Of a DNA stretch of 64,000 bases, positions 8,050-16,899 are shown in pieces. Location of the stretch: assembly GCF_003419895.1 (NCBI RefSeq), contig NZ_QPMM01000001.1, forward strand, positions 434,001 to 498,000, given 5' to 3'. Under the pieces are notes generated by a model. That model was not told the DNA's origin. It did not search any database and saw only the letters and a list, made by a program, of their open reading frames with translations. Source of the stretch: Chitinophaga silvatica (GTDB taxonomy: Bacteria; Bacteroidota; Bacteroidia; Chitinophagales; Chitinophagaceae). The translations under genes and the position numbers were made by a program. The number at the start of each line of letters is the position of its first letter. Within the stretch, counting starts at the first letter, position 1.

Positions 8050-9591
8050 TTACTCCTGTTCAAGAATTTTCAGCGCATCTGTGTCCTTATATTGAATGAT
8101 CAGTTGTTTTAATTTTCCTTTGAGAGATGCTGTTAGTTTTTCCAAACCTTTCTGACCATAAATATTATTCACCTGGTGCGGATCTTTTTTCAGATCATAC
8201 AGTTCCCAGCTATTAGTCTGGTTATAGAATCTTACCAAAGTGTATTGTTCTGTCCGTAATCCAAAATGAGGATAAACATGGTGTGGAACAGGGAATTCGT
8301 AGTAGTGATAGTAGGCTTCTTTTCTCCAGTTCTTTTTATCACCACCGGATTTCACCAATGGCAGGAAGGAAGTTCCCTGAATATCGGCACCCGGTTTAAT
8401 ACCAGCAAGATCAAGCATGGTAGGCGCCCAGTCGATATTCAGCATCAGCTCATTGACCTGTGTGCCTGGTTTTACCACTCCGGGATATCTCATTACAAAC
8501 GGAGTTTTCAGAGATTCTTCATAGATGAATCGTTTATCGAACCACCCATGTTCTCCCATATAGAAGCCCTGATCGGAAGCATAGATCACTACAGTATTTT
8601 CTGTTAGTCCGTTTTTATCGAGGTAGTCAAGGATTTCACCAATGTTACGATCCAGGGATCTGGCGGTTGCCAGATAATCGCGGAGATAGCGTTGATATTT
8701 CCATTCAACCAGTGCGTCGCCAGTCAGATTTTTTTCGTCAAACTCTTTGCTGACTTTATTCTCATAGTAGTTTTCGAAAACTTTACGTTGCTCCGGTGTG
8801 AAGCGGCCATAAATTCCCTTTTCATAACTGGCATGTACTTTCAGGTCTTCTTTTAATCGCATCGTTTTATCGATGGTCATATCCTGATTTTGTGCTGCCA
8901 CTCTGTTGGTATATTTATCCCTGAACGTAGGAGGTAACGGAAAAGTGATATTGTCATAAGCTCCGAGGTCCTGCAGGTCTGGCAGCCATTCGCGGTGCGT
9001 GGCCTTTTCACCTACTACGAGGAAGAATGGTTTGGAAGTATCCCTGTTATTAAGCCAGTTGAGCGACATGGAAGTGATCAGATTGGTCACATATCCTTCC
9101 ATTCTCACAGTATCTTTTGGCCCAATGATATCAGGATTGTAATACTGACCTTGTCCATTCAGGATTCTCCAGTAATCAAATCCTTTAGGCAGGTTGCCCA
9201 GATGCCATTTACCAACCCAGGCGGTCTGGTAGCCATTTTGTTGGAGAACCGCAGGGAATAATGATTGATCCACATTGAAGCGTTGTTCATTCAACGGATA
9301 GCCATTGACGTGAGAGTATTTACCGGTTAGCAAGGTAGCTCTACTAGGCCCGCAGATTGAGTTGGTAACGAGGGCATTGTTGAATTTTGCTCCCTGACGG
9401 GCAATACGATCGATGTTCGGTGTTTTTACAAATTTGTTGCCATAAGCACTAATAGCCTGATAAGCATGGTCGTCTGAGAAAATAAAAACGATGTTAGGCT
9501 TTTTCGGTTGTTGGGCATAGCTTCCCACTGCGAATAGCAGTAGCAGTCCCCATGTTTTCTTCAGGTAGCCTGCAGAGATTTTCATGTTCAT
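8050..9591 (-). CDS. Secreted sulfatase (formylglycine-dependent)
   Basis: This 513-residue protein has a signal peptide ending near GSYAQ. It shows the type I sulfatase hallmarks: metal-binding FIFSDDHAY (Asp40, Asp41), and SICGPSRATLLTGKYSH, in which Cys80 of the C-x-P-S-R motif is the residue converted to formylglycine by a maturation enzyme not encoded here. Further motifs are VGKWHLGN and a C-terminal YASDQGFYMGEHGWFDKR segment. It should remove sulfate esters from a glycan in the periplasm or at the cell surface. It follows SusD by 18 bp as the last gene of a SusC-SusD-sulfatase operon, so its substrate is probably the glycan imported by that system. The exact sulfatase subfamily is not assignable by eye. 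Confidence 0.9.
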   Translation of the reverse strand: MNMKISAGYLKKTWGLLLLFAVGSYAQQPKKPNIVFIFSDDHAYQAISAYGNKFVKTPNIDRIARQGAKFNNALVTNSICGPSRATLLTGKYSHVNGYPLNEQRFNVDQSLFPAVLQQNGYQTAWVGKWHLGNLPKGFDYWRILNGQGQYYNPDIIGPKDTVRMEGYVTNLITSMSLNWLNNRDTSKPFFLVVGEKATHREWLPDLQDLGAYDNITFPLPPTFRDKYTNRVAAQNQDMTIDKTMRLKEDLKVHASYEKGIYGRFTPEQRKVFENYYENKVSKEFDEKNLTGDALVEWKYQRYLRDYLATARSLDRNIGEILDYLDKNGLTENTVVIYASDQGFYMGEHGWFDKRFIYEESLKTPFVMRYPGVVKPGTQVNELMLNIDWAPTMLDLAGIKPGADIQGTSFLPLVKSGGDKKNWRKEAYYHYYEFPVPHHVYPHFGLRTEQYTLVRFYNQTNSWELYDLKKDPHQVNNIYGQKGLEKLTASLKGKLKQLIIQYKDTDALKILEQE

Positions 9592-9609
9592 TTATTTATG
9601 GAGAAAAAA

Positions 9610-11070
9610 TTATTGTTGGTAACCCAGGTTTTGCGTCAATGCTTTATTGATATCCCTCTCCCGTTGCGGAATAGGAAACAATATATGATATTCCTTAATC
9701 ATTTTATTGCCTTTTGCCTGTAATACTTTTAATAAATTATTGGTACGTACCAGGTCAAACCATCTCTGATCTTCAAACCCAAATTCCCAGCGTCTTTCAT
9801 CTAAAATAGCATCTCTGAGAGCTTGCTGATCCAACCCTGCCAGGTCTGTTTTCGGATCAGGAGTATTAATGTTTTTCCCGTATGCCCGTCTGCGCACTTT
9901 GTTTATCGGTTCCAGGGCATTTGCCGGTCCATCCAGTTCATTGATAGCTTCTCCGTATGTGAGCAGCATATCTGAATAGCGAAGCACGTGATAGTTGAGA
10001 GTTCCTTCACCAAGGGTATTGATGGCTTTAGGATCGAAGTATTTATACCAATGAGGTTTGAATGTAACAGGCCCGGCTCCGGCATCGAAACTTGTAAAGA
10101 AAGTACGATCTCTTCTCAGATCGCCGGGTTTGAAGCTATTGTAAAACTCCTGGGTTGGAACATCTGCGCTGTTTCCACCAACCATTCCGCCTCCGGGTAA
10201 TGGGATAGTATTACGTGGAATATACAAAGCCATTCCAAATCCATTTCCACTACCTGTATTGCCTTTATTCTGTACCGAGAAGAGTACTTCCTTATTGAAC
10301 CTGTTTTCAGGAGTAAAAACATCAAAATAACTATCCAGCAAACCATATCCGCTCATATCCAAAACTGCTTTGGCTTTATCCCGTGCTTTAGTGTAATCTT
10401 TTAAAGTGAGGTACACTTTAGCCAGCAATCCACTTGCAGAGGCTTTGGTTGCTCTTCCCTGGTTGGCATTTGAATTATTCAGGTCGAGATATTGTTCTCC
10501 AAATTCCAGGTCACTGATGATTTGCTTGTAAACATCTGCTACCGGAGATCGGGGAGTATTGATGTTATTGAGAGAAGTAGTCTGATGTAAAACCAATGGC
10601 ACATCTCCAAATAACCTTACCAGGTTGAAGTATAATAATGCACGGACAAATTTGGCTTCAGCCAGTAAGCGGTTCTTTTTGGTCTCATTAAACTGAATAG
10701 CCGGTATTTTATCTAAAGCCGTATTGGCATTTGCTATACATTTATAGAGCGCAGGATATAAAGTATACAGCCTGTCGTTTACCGGACCAAATGTATAATC
10801 GTGTAAGGCAAAAATATTGGCATTAGCCACACCTACGCCACATTCTGCATTATCGGTAGTGAGCTCTGCTACCAGATATAAACCTCTGTAGTAGATATCC
10901 CACTGGTTATTCAGTATATCGTAGGTGGCGGTAATAGCGGCATCTGCATCGGCTTCGGTCTTGTAGAAATTTCCTTCCACCATAATGGAAGATGGATTTT
11001 CCTCCAGAAATTTTTTGCAGGATGAAAGCATGATTGTTACTAACAGTAACGGGTATATTATTTTTTTCAT
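9610..11070 (-). CDS. SusD/RagB-family glycan-binding lipoprotein
   Basis: This 486-residue lipoprotein starts MKKIIYPLLLVTIMLSSCKK with lipobox LSSC; the Cys at residue 18 would be lipidated. A typical SusD beginning follows (FLEENPSS), then the TPR-like helical body (AEAKFVRALLYFNLVRLFGDVPLV), and the C-terminal LRDAILDERRWEFGFEDQRWFDLVR stretch is diagnostic. SusD caps the SusC barrel and binds the oligosaccharide on the outside of the outer membrane. It lies 13 bp downstream of its SusC partner and 18 bp upstream of the sulfatase, all on the minus strand. Confidence 0.93.
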   Translation of the reverse strand: MKKIIYPLLLVTIMLSSCKKFLEENPSSIMVEGNFYKTEADADAAITATYDILNNQWDIYYRGLYLVAELTTDNAECGVGVANANIFALHDYTFGPVNDRLYTLYPALYKCIANANTALDKIPAIQFNETKKNRLLAEAKFVRALLYFNLVRLFGDVPLVLHQTTSLNNINTPRSPVADVYKQIISDLEFGEQYLDLNNSNANQGRATKASASGLLAKVYLTLKDYTKARDKAKAVLDMSGYGLLDSYFDVFTPENRFNKEVLFSVQNKGNTGSGNGFGMALYIPRNTIPLPGGGMVGGNSADVPTQEFYNSFKPGDLRRDRTFFTSFDAGAGPVTFKPHWYKYFDPKAINTLGEGTLNYHVLRYSDMLLTYGEAINELDGPANALEPINKVRRRAYGKNINTPDPKTDLAGLDQQALRDAILDERRWEFGFEDQRWFDLVRTNNLLKVLQAKGNKMIKEYHILFPIPQRERDINKALTQNLGYQQ

Positions 11071-11083
11071 TTTTACTTCTTAA

Positions 11084-14000
11084 TTAAAATCCAACATTAA
11101 TACCTACCATGTATGTTTTCGCGCTTGGATAAGCATCTGAATCTATACCTCTGAGAATATTGTCTTGCCCTGCCTGATTGGTTTCAGGATCATATCCCGA
11201 ATAACTTGTGAGGGTAAAGAGGTTTTGTGCAGAAACATACACCCTGAGCCTCTCGATCTTCGCGGCCTGGGTCCATTTCCGGGGGAGAGTATATCCGAAA
11301 GCCAGATTCCCGAGGCGTAGGTAAGATCCATCTTCCAGTTGTGAATCATTAAAGAGGAAAGAACGATTCAGGCTGGCGCGAGGAATAGTATTACCTGGGT
11401 TGGAGGGAGTCCATCTGTCTTTAACTCTTGCAGAACTATTCTTGGCACCTGTAGGCAGGTCTAGCTCAATACGGCTGCTGTTAAGGATTTTATTACCGTA
11501 TACCCAGTTAAAGGAAGCATTGAGATCAAATCCTTTCCAGGCAAGGTCATGCGACCAGCCTCCAAAGAACTTGGGAAGAGCATTCCCGATAAATTTTCTG
11601 TCGTTGGCATCGATTTTACCATCCGGAACGAGGTCCTTATATTTTCTATCGCCAGGTTGTGCAGTCGGTTGAGCGCTATGGGCGATGTCATCCTTCGATT
11701 GGAAAATACCGTCGCTCACATATCCGTAGAACGAATTGAGAGGCTCACCAGGACGTATTACAATAGGATCGGAGAGCTTAAGATATCCGTTGATTTCACC
11801 GGTAAGTATTTGCTGAACCGGTCCGAGATCCAGTACTTTATTTTTATTTGCTGCAATATTGAAGTTAGTAGACCAGGTAAAGGCTCTGTCTATAATCTTT
11901 GCATTAATGCCGAGTTCCAGACCCTTGTTTTCTACGCTACCAATATTCTGGAGAGCAGAAGCGAAACCGGTAGACCAGGGAACATTGATCCATAGCAGCA
12001 TATCGGTTGTTTTCTTATAATACGCATCGGCAGTAATATTCAGGCGGCCACGGAAGAACGAAGCATCCAGTCCGATATCTGTTTGTGAGGTGCTTTCCCA
12101 TTTCAGATCTTTATTCGGGATATTGGCGGGGGCATAGCCTTTTACTACGTTGTCGCCAATGATGTAGCTCATGTTGGATAAACCGGCGAGAGATTGAAAG
12201 CTGTTGATTTCCTGGTTTCCGGTTTTACCGTAACTGGCACGTAATTTTAGTTCATCAAAGATGTTTAATTGTTTGATCCATTCTTCTTCAGATAGTTTCC
12301 AGGCAACAGAACCTGAAGGGAAGTAGCCGAATTTATTGTTGGCACCGAACTTGGAGGAGCCATCTGCCCTGGCCGTTAGTGTAAGTAAATATTTGTTGTT
12401 GTATGCATAATTGATACGCCCAATAAACGAAGCAAGGCTCCAGGTATTGACATTCGTAACAGGAGAATTTACGATTGCTCCGGAAGCAAGATTGTCGGCC
12501 TTTAAGAGGTCATTTACAAATCCTGAAGCGGAGGCGGTAACAATTTCTCTTCTATATTGCTGCATAGTAAATCCTGCGAGAGCAGTCAGGCTATGCCTGT
12601 CGAATTTTTTATTGTAGGTAAGAGTATTTTCGTTTAGCCAGGAAGTTGAGTTAGCAGAAGAAACGGCGCCATAGCCCTGGCTATTGTACCCACGCAAAGT
12701 AGTTCTTGGGGCATAATATTTTTCTTTTACATTATAGATATCAGTTCCGAAGCTGGTTCTGAAATCGAGGTCCGGTATGATTTTATAATTTACGTAGATG
12801 TTTCCGAGTACTCTGTTATTGATACTGTTGTTGGTTAATTCTTTAGCAGTAGCAACCGGGTTTCCCATAGGTATACCTCTATCATTCTCCAATACATAAG
12901 AGCCGTCTGCTTTATAAACGGGGAGGATAGGGGAGAAGGCGAGAGCGGAAGCCATTACACCAATGGTACCTTCACCGCCACCGGTAGCACTTAAAGCCTG
13001 GTTGGCATCTGTGCGTGCGATAGTAATATTGCTACCATAGGAAAGCCTGTCGGTGGCTTGTCTTTCAAAATTGAATCTTGTGCTAAATCTTTTGAAGTCG
13101 GAATTAATGATAATACCTTCCTGGTTGAAGTAATTGAGAGAGACCATGTACTTTGTTTTAGCATCACCACCTGAAGCGGCCAGTTGGTAATTCTGTACAG
13201 GCGCGGTGCGCAATACTTCTTTCTGCCAGTCGGTTCCCTTTCCAAATCCTGCAATTTGTTCGGGAGTGAATACAGTGGTACCGTTGGCATCATTAACCAA
13301 TTGAGCAAATTCGGTGGCGTTTAAAACCGGAATTGTTTTGGCAACTTGCTGAATACCATAGTAGGCGTTGAAATCGAATTTCGTTACACCATTCTGTCCT
13401 TTTTTCGTGGTAACCAATATTACCCCGTTGGCGCCTCTGGCACCATAAATAGCGGCAGCAGAAGCATCTTTAAGCACTTCTATTGATACAATATCATTCG
13501 GGTTGATCAGAGAAAGAGCATTGAGTTTTGGTCCGGCTGTTGCGCCAGCACCGCTGTTATCATTATATACCGGGAATCCGTCAATTACGTATAATGGTTC
13601 ACTACCGGTATTTACACTGTTGCTACCTCTGACCCTGATAGAAGTAGCACCGCCGGGCTGACTGGAAGAAGTTGTAACCTGAACGCCTGTAGCGCGGCCA
13701 CGGAGGCCCTGATCGAGAGATACGACAGGTGTTTTTTTGAATTGTTCCTCAGAGATGGAAGTAATGGAGCCGGTTAGGTCGCTTTTTTTCTGGGTACCAT
13801 AACCAACAACCAATACTTCTGTAAGGGCGGTAGCATCATCGGTAAGTTGAATGGAGAGTTGATTTCGTCCATTGACCGGGAATTGCAAACTACGATAACC
13901 GATACCAGTAATTACAAGAGTATCATTTGAATTGGCGGCAATACTGAATTCACCGTTTCCATTTGTAGTAGTGCCTTTAGAGAGATGTTTGATTTTTACA

Positions 14001-14125
14001 GTTATACCTGGAAGAGGTTCCTGCCTGGTTGATTTAATAGTGCCTTTAATAGCAGGCAATGATTGGCCCACGCTCCATAGGGGAAGGGTAATAGCCCACC
14101 CTATGAACACAACAATTTGTTTCAT
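11084..14125 (-). CDS. SusC/RagA-family TonB-linked outer membrane protein
   Basis: This 1013-residue protein has a signal peptide ending near SVGQ, a carboxypeptidase-regulatory-like domain (about residues 25-100), a plug domain with the family pattern VVGYGTQKKSDLTGSI and DASAAAIYGARGANGVI, and a beta-barrel ending in aromatic Phe (GINVGF). It imports an oligosaccharide across the outer membrane with TonB energy, together with the downstream SusD. It lacks an N-terminal STN domain, so it is probably not coupled to an ECF sigma/FecR pair, and no regulator is next to it. A palindrome and a candidate -7 element lie about 180 bp upstream. Confidence 0.93.
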   Translation of the reverse strand: MKQIVVFIGWAITLPLWSVGQSLPAIKGTIKSTRQEPLPGITVKIKHLSKGTTTNGNGEFSIAANSNDTLVITGIGYRSLQFPVNGRNQLSIQLTDDATALTEVLVVGYGTQKKSDLTGSITSISEEQFKKTPVVSLDQGLRGRATGVQVTTSSSQPGGATSIRVRGSNSVNTGSEPLYVIDGFPVYNDNSGAGATAGPKLNALSLINPNDIVSIEVLKDASAAAIYGARGANGVILVTTKKGQNGVTKFDFNAYYGIQQVAKTIPVLNATEFAQLVNDANGTTVFTPEQIAGFGKGTDWQKEVLRTAPVQNYQLAASGGDAKTKYMVSLNYFNQEGIIINSDFKRFSTRFNFERQATDRLSYGSNITIARTDANQALSATGGGEGTIGVMASALAFSPILPVYKADGSYVLENDRGIPMGNPVATAKELTNNSINNRVLGNIYVNYKIIPDLDFRTSFGTDIYNVKEKYYAPRTTLRGYNSQGYGAVSSANSTSWLNENTLTYNKKFDRHSLTALAGFTMQQYRREIVTASASGFVNDLLKADNLASGAIVNSPVTNVNTWSLASFIGRINYAYNNKYLLTLTARADGSSKFGANNKFGYFPSGSVAWKLSEEEWIKQLNIFDELKLRASYGKTGNQEINSFQSLAGLSNMSYIIGDNVVKGYAPANIPNKDLKWESTSQTDIGLDASFFRGRLNITADAYYKKTTDMLLWINVPWSTGFASALQNIGSVENKGLELGINAKIIDRAFTWSTNFNIAANKNKVLDLGPVQQILTGEINGYLKLSDPIVIRPGEPLNSFYGYVSDGIFQSKDDIAHSAQPTAQPGDRKYKDLVPDGKIDANDRKFIGNALPKFFGGWSHDLAWKGFDLNASFNWVYGNKILNSSRIELDLPTGAKNSSARVKDRWTPSNPGNTIPRASLNRSFLFNDSQLEDGSYLRLGNLAFGYTLPRKWTQAAKIERLRVYVSAQNLFTLTSYSGYDPETNQAGQDNILRGIDSDAYPSAKTYMVGINVGF

Positions 14126-14305
14126 ATACAGTAATTAATTTTTCCGAAAAGACAATGAAATAGCTGGCCGGCCTTTCCTGCCGAATTGTTTCACTGAAGC
14201 GATTGTAAGCTGTTAGTTGATTTTCCTTGCGGGACTTAAATTTATAGTTGATGTACTGTATCGTAACAATGGTAAGTGTTGGTGGCTTTTACCGGAACGA
14301 TGACG

Positions 14306-14349
14306 CAAAGATATTCTATTATCCTACAAATCCTATAGGATAATAGAAT
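14306..14349 (-). promoter_or_regulatory. Palindromic operator and candidate promoter upstream of SusC
   Basis: Perfect 14-bp inverted arms lie at 14313-14326 (ATTCTATTATCCTA) and 14336-14349 with a 9-bp spacer. On the minus strand this is followed directly by TATCTTTG (14313-14306), an exact TAnnTTTG -7 match, about 180 bp before the SusC ATG. Having the palindrome immediately upstream of the -7 box suggests a repressor or activator site. It could instead be a terminator of the upstream lipoprotein gene, but no T-run follows it on the minus strand. Confidence 0.5.
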
Positions 14350-14390
14350 TATTTTTTGCCGAAGTTGAAGGAGCGTGGTGTTAGTATAAA

Positions 14391-14948
14391 TTACAGTGAT
14401 TGTTTATCGAGCCAGTTGATAGTTGTTTGATGGTTTAATTCATCTTTGGTTTGAACATATAGTTGGCGCACTACATTATTATTTTTTATTTCGAAGGCGA
14501 TGTTGTCATAGCCAACGTAGGGCATAAATGAAACTAGTGATAGTTTTATTAGGATGTAATTTTTTTGTTTATGTGTGAGAAACTCGATGCTTTCAGGCAA
14601 CATAATTTGCGAGTCACCAATTTTGAATTTAAGTGGGATTTTTTTGTTGTTAATAAATACTACATTTTCTTCCTGGTTAAACAGGTCGAGAAGTTGTGTA
14701 TCATTTTCCGGATGTCTGGTTGAATCGATTGTTGAGATTTCGCTTTTCAGGTACATTTCAACATTAATATTGTGAATCTTTTCTTTAAAATAGAGTACCT
14801 GCAAGGTATCGTTTAAAGGCCAGATTGCCGGATGCAGGGCTTTGGTATTTGCTTCTTTTGCTACAGGTTTTTGCCCAAATGTAGGATTGTTTGGTTCGGC
14901 GCATGCAAATAGTGTGGCGGAAAGGATAATAGGATAGAGGCGTTTCAT
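14391..14948 (-). CDS. Hypothetical lipoprotein
   Basis: This 185-residue protein begins MKRLYPIILSATLFACAEPN with a good lipobox (LFAC, Cys16), so it should be anchored to a membrane by lipid. The remainder alternates short beta-strand-like segments (TLQVLYFKEKIHNINVEMYL, NVVFINNKKIPLKF, YILIKLSLVSF), suggesting a beta-sandwich. I recognise no family. It lies upstream of the SusC operon on the same strand but is separated by 265 bp containing a palindrome, so it is probably transcribed separately. Confidence 0.6.
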   Translation of the reverse strand: MKRLYPIILSATLFACAEPNNPTFGQKPVAKEANTKALHPAIWPLNDTLQVLYFKEKIHNINVEMYLKSEISTIDSTRHPENDTQLLDLFNQEENVVFINNKKIPLKFKIGDSQIMLPESIEFLTHKQKNYILIKLSLVSFMPYVGYDNIAFEIKNNNVVRQLYVQTKDELNHQTTINWLDKQSL

Positions 14949-15102
14949 AGTTTAATGGTATAGATACTTAAAGTATTAGTAAAAATGATAATTTATGATA
15001 ATAAATCAAAATAAAATTTTGAAAAGAATTAAAGAATAATCTCAGTATCTTTAACTAAGACCTTGTTTGTTAATTGAATAATTGATCCTGTAATCTTGCT
15101 TT

Positions 15103-15759
15103 ATGAAAACTGAAAACCCGGAAGCTAACCATAAAACAGTAGCCGTTATCGTGGCACATCCTGACGATGAAACGTTATGGGCGGGAGGTACAATGTTGTA
15201 TCATTCCAACTGGGAGTGGGTGGTTGTAAGTTTATGCAGGGCAAGTGATCCCGACAGGGCACCAAAATTTTTCAAAGTATTATCATCGTATCATGCAAAA
15301 GGAGTAATTGGGGACCTGAATGATGGACCTGAGCAGCATCCTTTACAAATTGCTGATGTTGAAGCAGCCATATTGGAGCTGTTACCAGCAAAGCATTACG
15401 ATTTAGTTATCACGCATCATCCGTTTGGTGAGTACACAAGACATCTAAGGCATGAAGAAGTTAGTCAGGCAGTCATGAATCTATGGCAGCAGGGCAAAAT
15501 TGATGCTGATGAATTGTGGGTATTTGCCTATGAGGATGGAATGCGGGCCTATTATCCTGAAGCTATACCGGAAGCAACTATTTATCATGTATTGGACAAG
15601 GAGATCTGGCAGCGTAAATATGCGTTGATGACGGAAACATATGGATTTAAGACCGATAGCTGGGAAGCTGCCACAACGCCCACAGCCGAATCGTTTTGGT
15701 GTTTTACTCACCCCGAGGAGGCTCAGCAATGGCTAAACAGTTTATCACGAGAACCATGA
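15103..15759 (+). CDS. PIG-L/LmbE-family deacetylase
   Basis: This 218-residue cytoplasmic protein has the zinc-binding AHPDDE motif near residues 18-23 (VIVAHPDDETLWAGG) and the second metal and catalytic segment HHPFGEYTRHLRHEEV. The family hydrolyses N-acetyl groups from GlcNAc-containing conjugates (GlcNAc-PI, the mycothiol and bacillithiol precursors, lipid or antibiotic sugars). Its stop overlaps the start of a GT4 glycosyltransferase (ATGA), so translation of the two is coupled. Pairing of a GT4 enzyme with a LmbE deacetylase recalls the bacillithiol and mycothiol routes, but the BshC/MshC-type cysteine ligase is absent here. The substrate is unknown. Confidence 0.85.
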   Translation: MKTENPEANHKTVAVIVAHPDDETLWAGGTMLYHSNWEWVVVSLCRASDPDRAPKFFKVLSSYHAKGVIGDLNDGPEQHPLQIADVEAAILELLPAKHYDLVITHHPFGEYTRHLRHEEVSQAVMNLWQQGKIDADELWVFAYEDGMRAYYPEAIPEATIYHVLDKEIWQRKYALMTETYGFKTDSWEAATTPTAESFWCFTHPEEAQQWLNSLSREP

Positions 15760-16898
15760 AAGTACTTTTGATGTATGATTATCCTCCAGCCCCGGGAGGA
15801 CTAGCTACCCAAGGCGATCTGTTATTACAAGGGCTTAGATCTATTGGTGTGGATGTATATGCCGCACATTACGATTCTCCACTGGAAAAAGAGTGGTATT
15901 ACCGACATTTTCAACCCGATATTGCAGTGGGGGTGGGATATTGGGGATATACTCCACAACTGATCCTGCATCCTCAGAACTATGGCATACAGCCTGTACC
16001 GTGGCTGGTTGCAAACGGTTACATTGCCAATTATCAGGATGTGCTAAATCAATTACCCCTGATACTGGTTACTTCAGAGTGGGTAAAGGAAATGTATGTC
16101 AGAGATGGTATAAGCGGCGATAATATTATTGTGTTGCCAGTGGGTTGTAACACCAGTAGTTTTGCACCCATGCCGCATTCACATCCGCAGGTAAAAGCTG
16201 TCAGGGATTCATTGGGTATTGCGCCTGATGAAATCATGTTGCTGACTGTTGGTGGCGATGCCTGTTCAAAAGGAGCCAGAGAAGTAATGCATGCCCTGGC
16301 CGCATTAAAAGGCAAGGTTCCCGCTTATAAATATATCTGCAAGGTTTGGCCTCAGCAACGCACCAGCGTGCAGAACGAGCTGGATAAAGCATTGGCTCAG
16401 GAACTGGGAATTGAAGATAAAGTACATTATGTAACGGGTATTGTTTCCCGTAACTATATGCCTTATCTGATCAATGCCTGCGATATATATGTTGGGCCTT
16501 CGAGATTGGAAGGATTTGGTATGCCACAGGTAGAAGCCGGAGCCTGTGAAAAGCCTGTAATTGGCATCAGGGCAATGGGAATGCTTGATACCCTCGTTCA
16601 TGAAGAAACAGCGTTATTGGCAAATGTGGCAGAGAAGATAGTGGTAAACGAAGTAACACTGGGTGCCGAGTCTGGTTACGCTAATGGTCATAAGATCATA
16701 TTTAATGCTCCAAGAACTGTCGACTATCGTGCCGATGTTAAAGATATTACGGAACATTTATTGAAGCTAATGAATGATGTAGCTTATTGCAATCAACTTG
16801 GCAAAGCAGGTCGGCAAAGAGTGGTGGAGCGGTTTGATTACAGAGCAGTAGCTAAACAATTTGTTAGGCTGATCAATGAAAAGTTAAATATCTATTGA
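15756..16898 (+). CDS. Family 4 glycosyltransferase
   Basis: This is a 380-residue GT-B protein. The start at 15756 is chosen because its ATG overlaps the TGA of the deacetylase and gives a normal GT4 opening (MKVLLMYDYPPAPGGLATQG). The C-terminal domain has the donor-binding motif EGFGMPQVEAGACEKPVIG, with the usual E-x7-E pair, and a DIYVGPSRLEGFG stretch. It transfers a nucleotide-activated sugar with retention of configuration; donor and acceptor are unknown. It is the middle gene of a three-gene unit (deacetylase, GT4, GH100-like protein), with only 1 bp between its stop and the next ATG. Confidence 0.85.
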   Translation: MKVLLMYDYPPAPGGLATQGDLLLQGLRSIGVDVYAAHYDSPLEKEWYYRHFQPDIAVGVGYWGYTPQLILHPQNYGIQPVPWLVANGYIANYQDVLNQLPLILVTSEWVKEMYVRDGISGDNIIVLPVGCNTSSFAPMPHSHPQVKAVRDSLGIAPDEIMLLTVGGDACSKGAREVMHALAALKGKVPAYKYICKVWPQQRTSVQNELDKALAQELGIEDKVHYVTGIVSRNYMPYLINACDIYVGPSRLEGFGMPQVEAGACEKPVIGIRAMGMLDTLVHEETALLANVAEKIVVNEVTLGAESGYANGHKIIFNAPRTVDYRADVKDITEHLLKLMNDVAYCNQLGKAGRQRVVERFDYRAVAKQFVRLINEKLNIY

Positions 16899-16899
16899 T

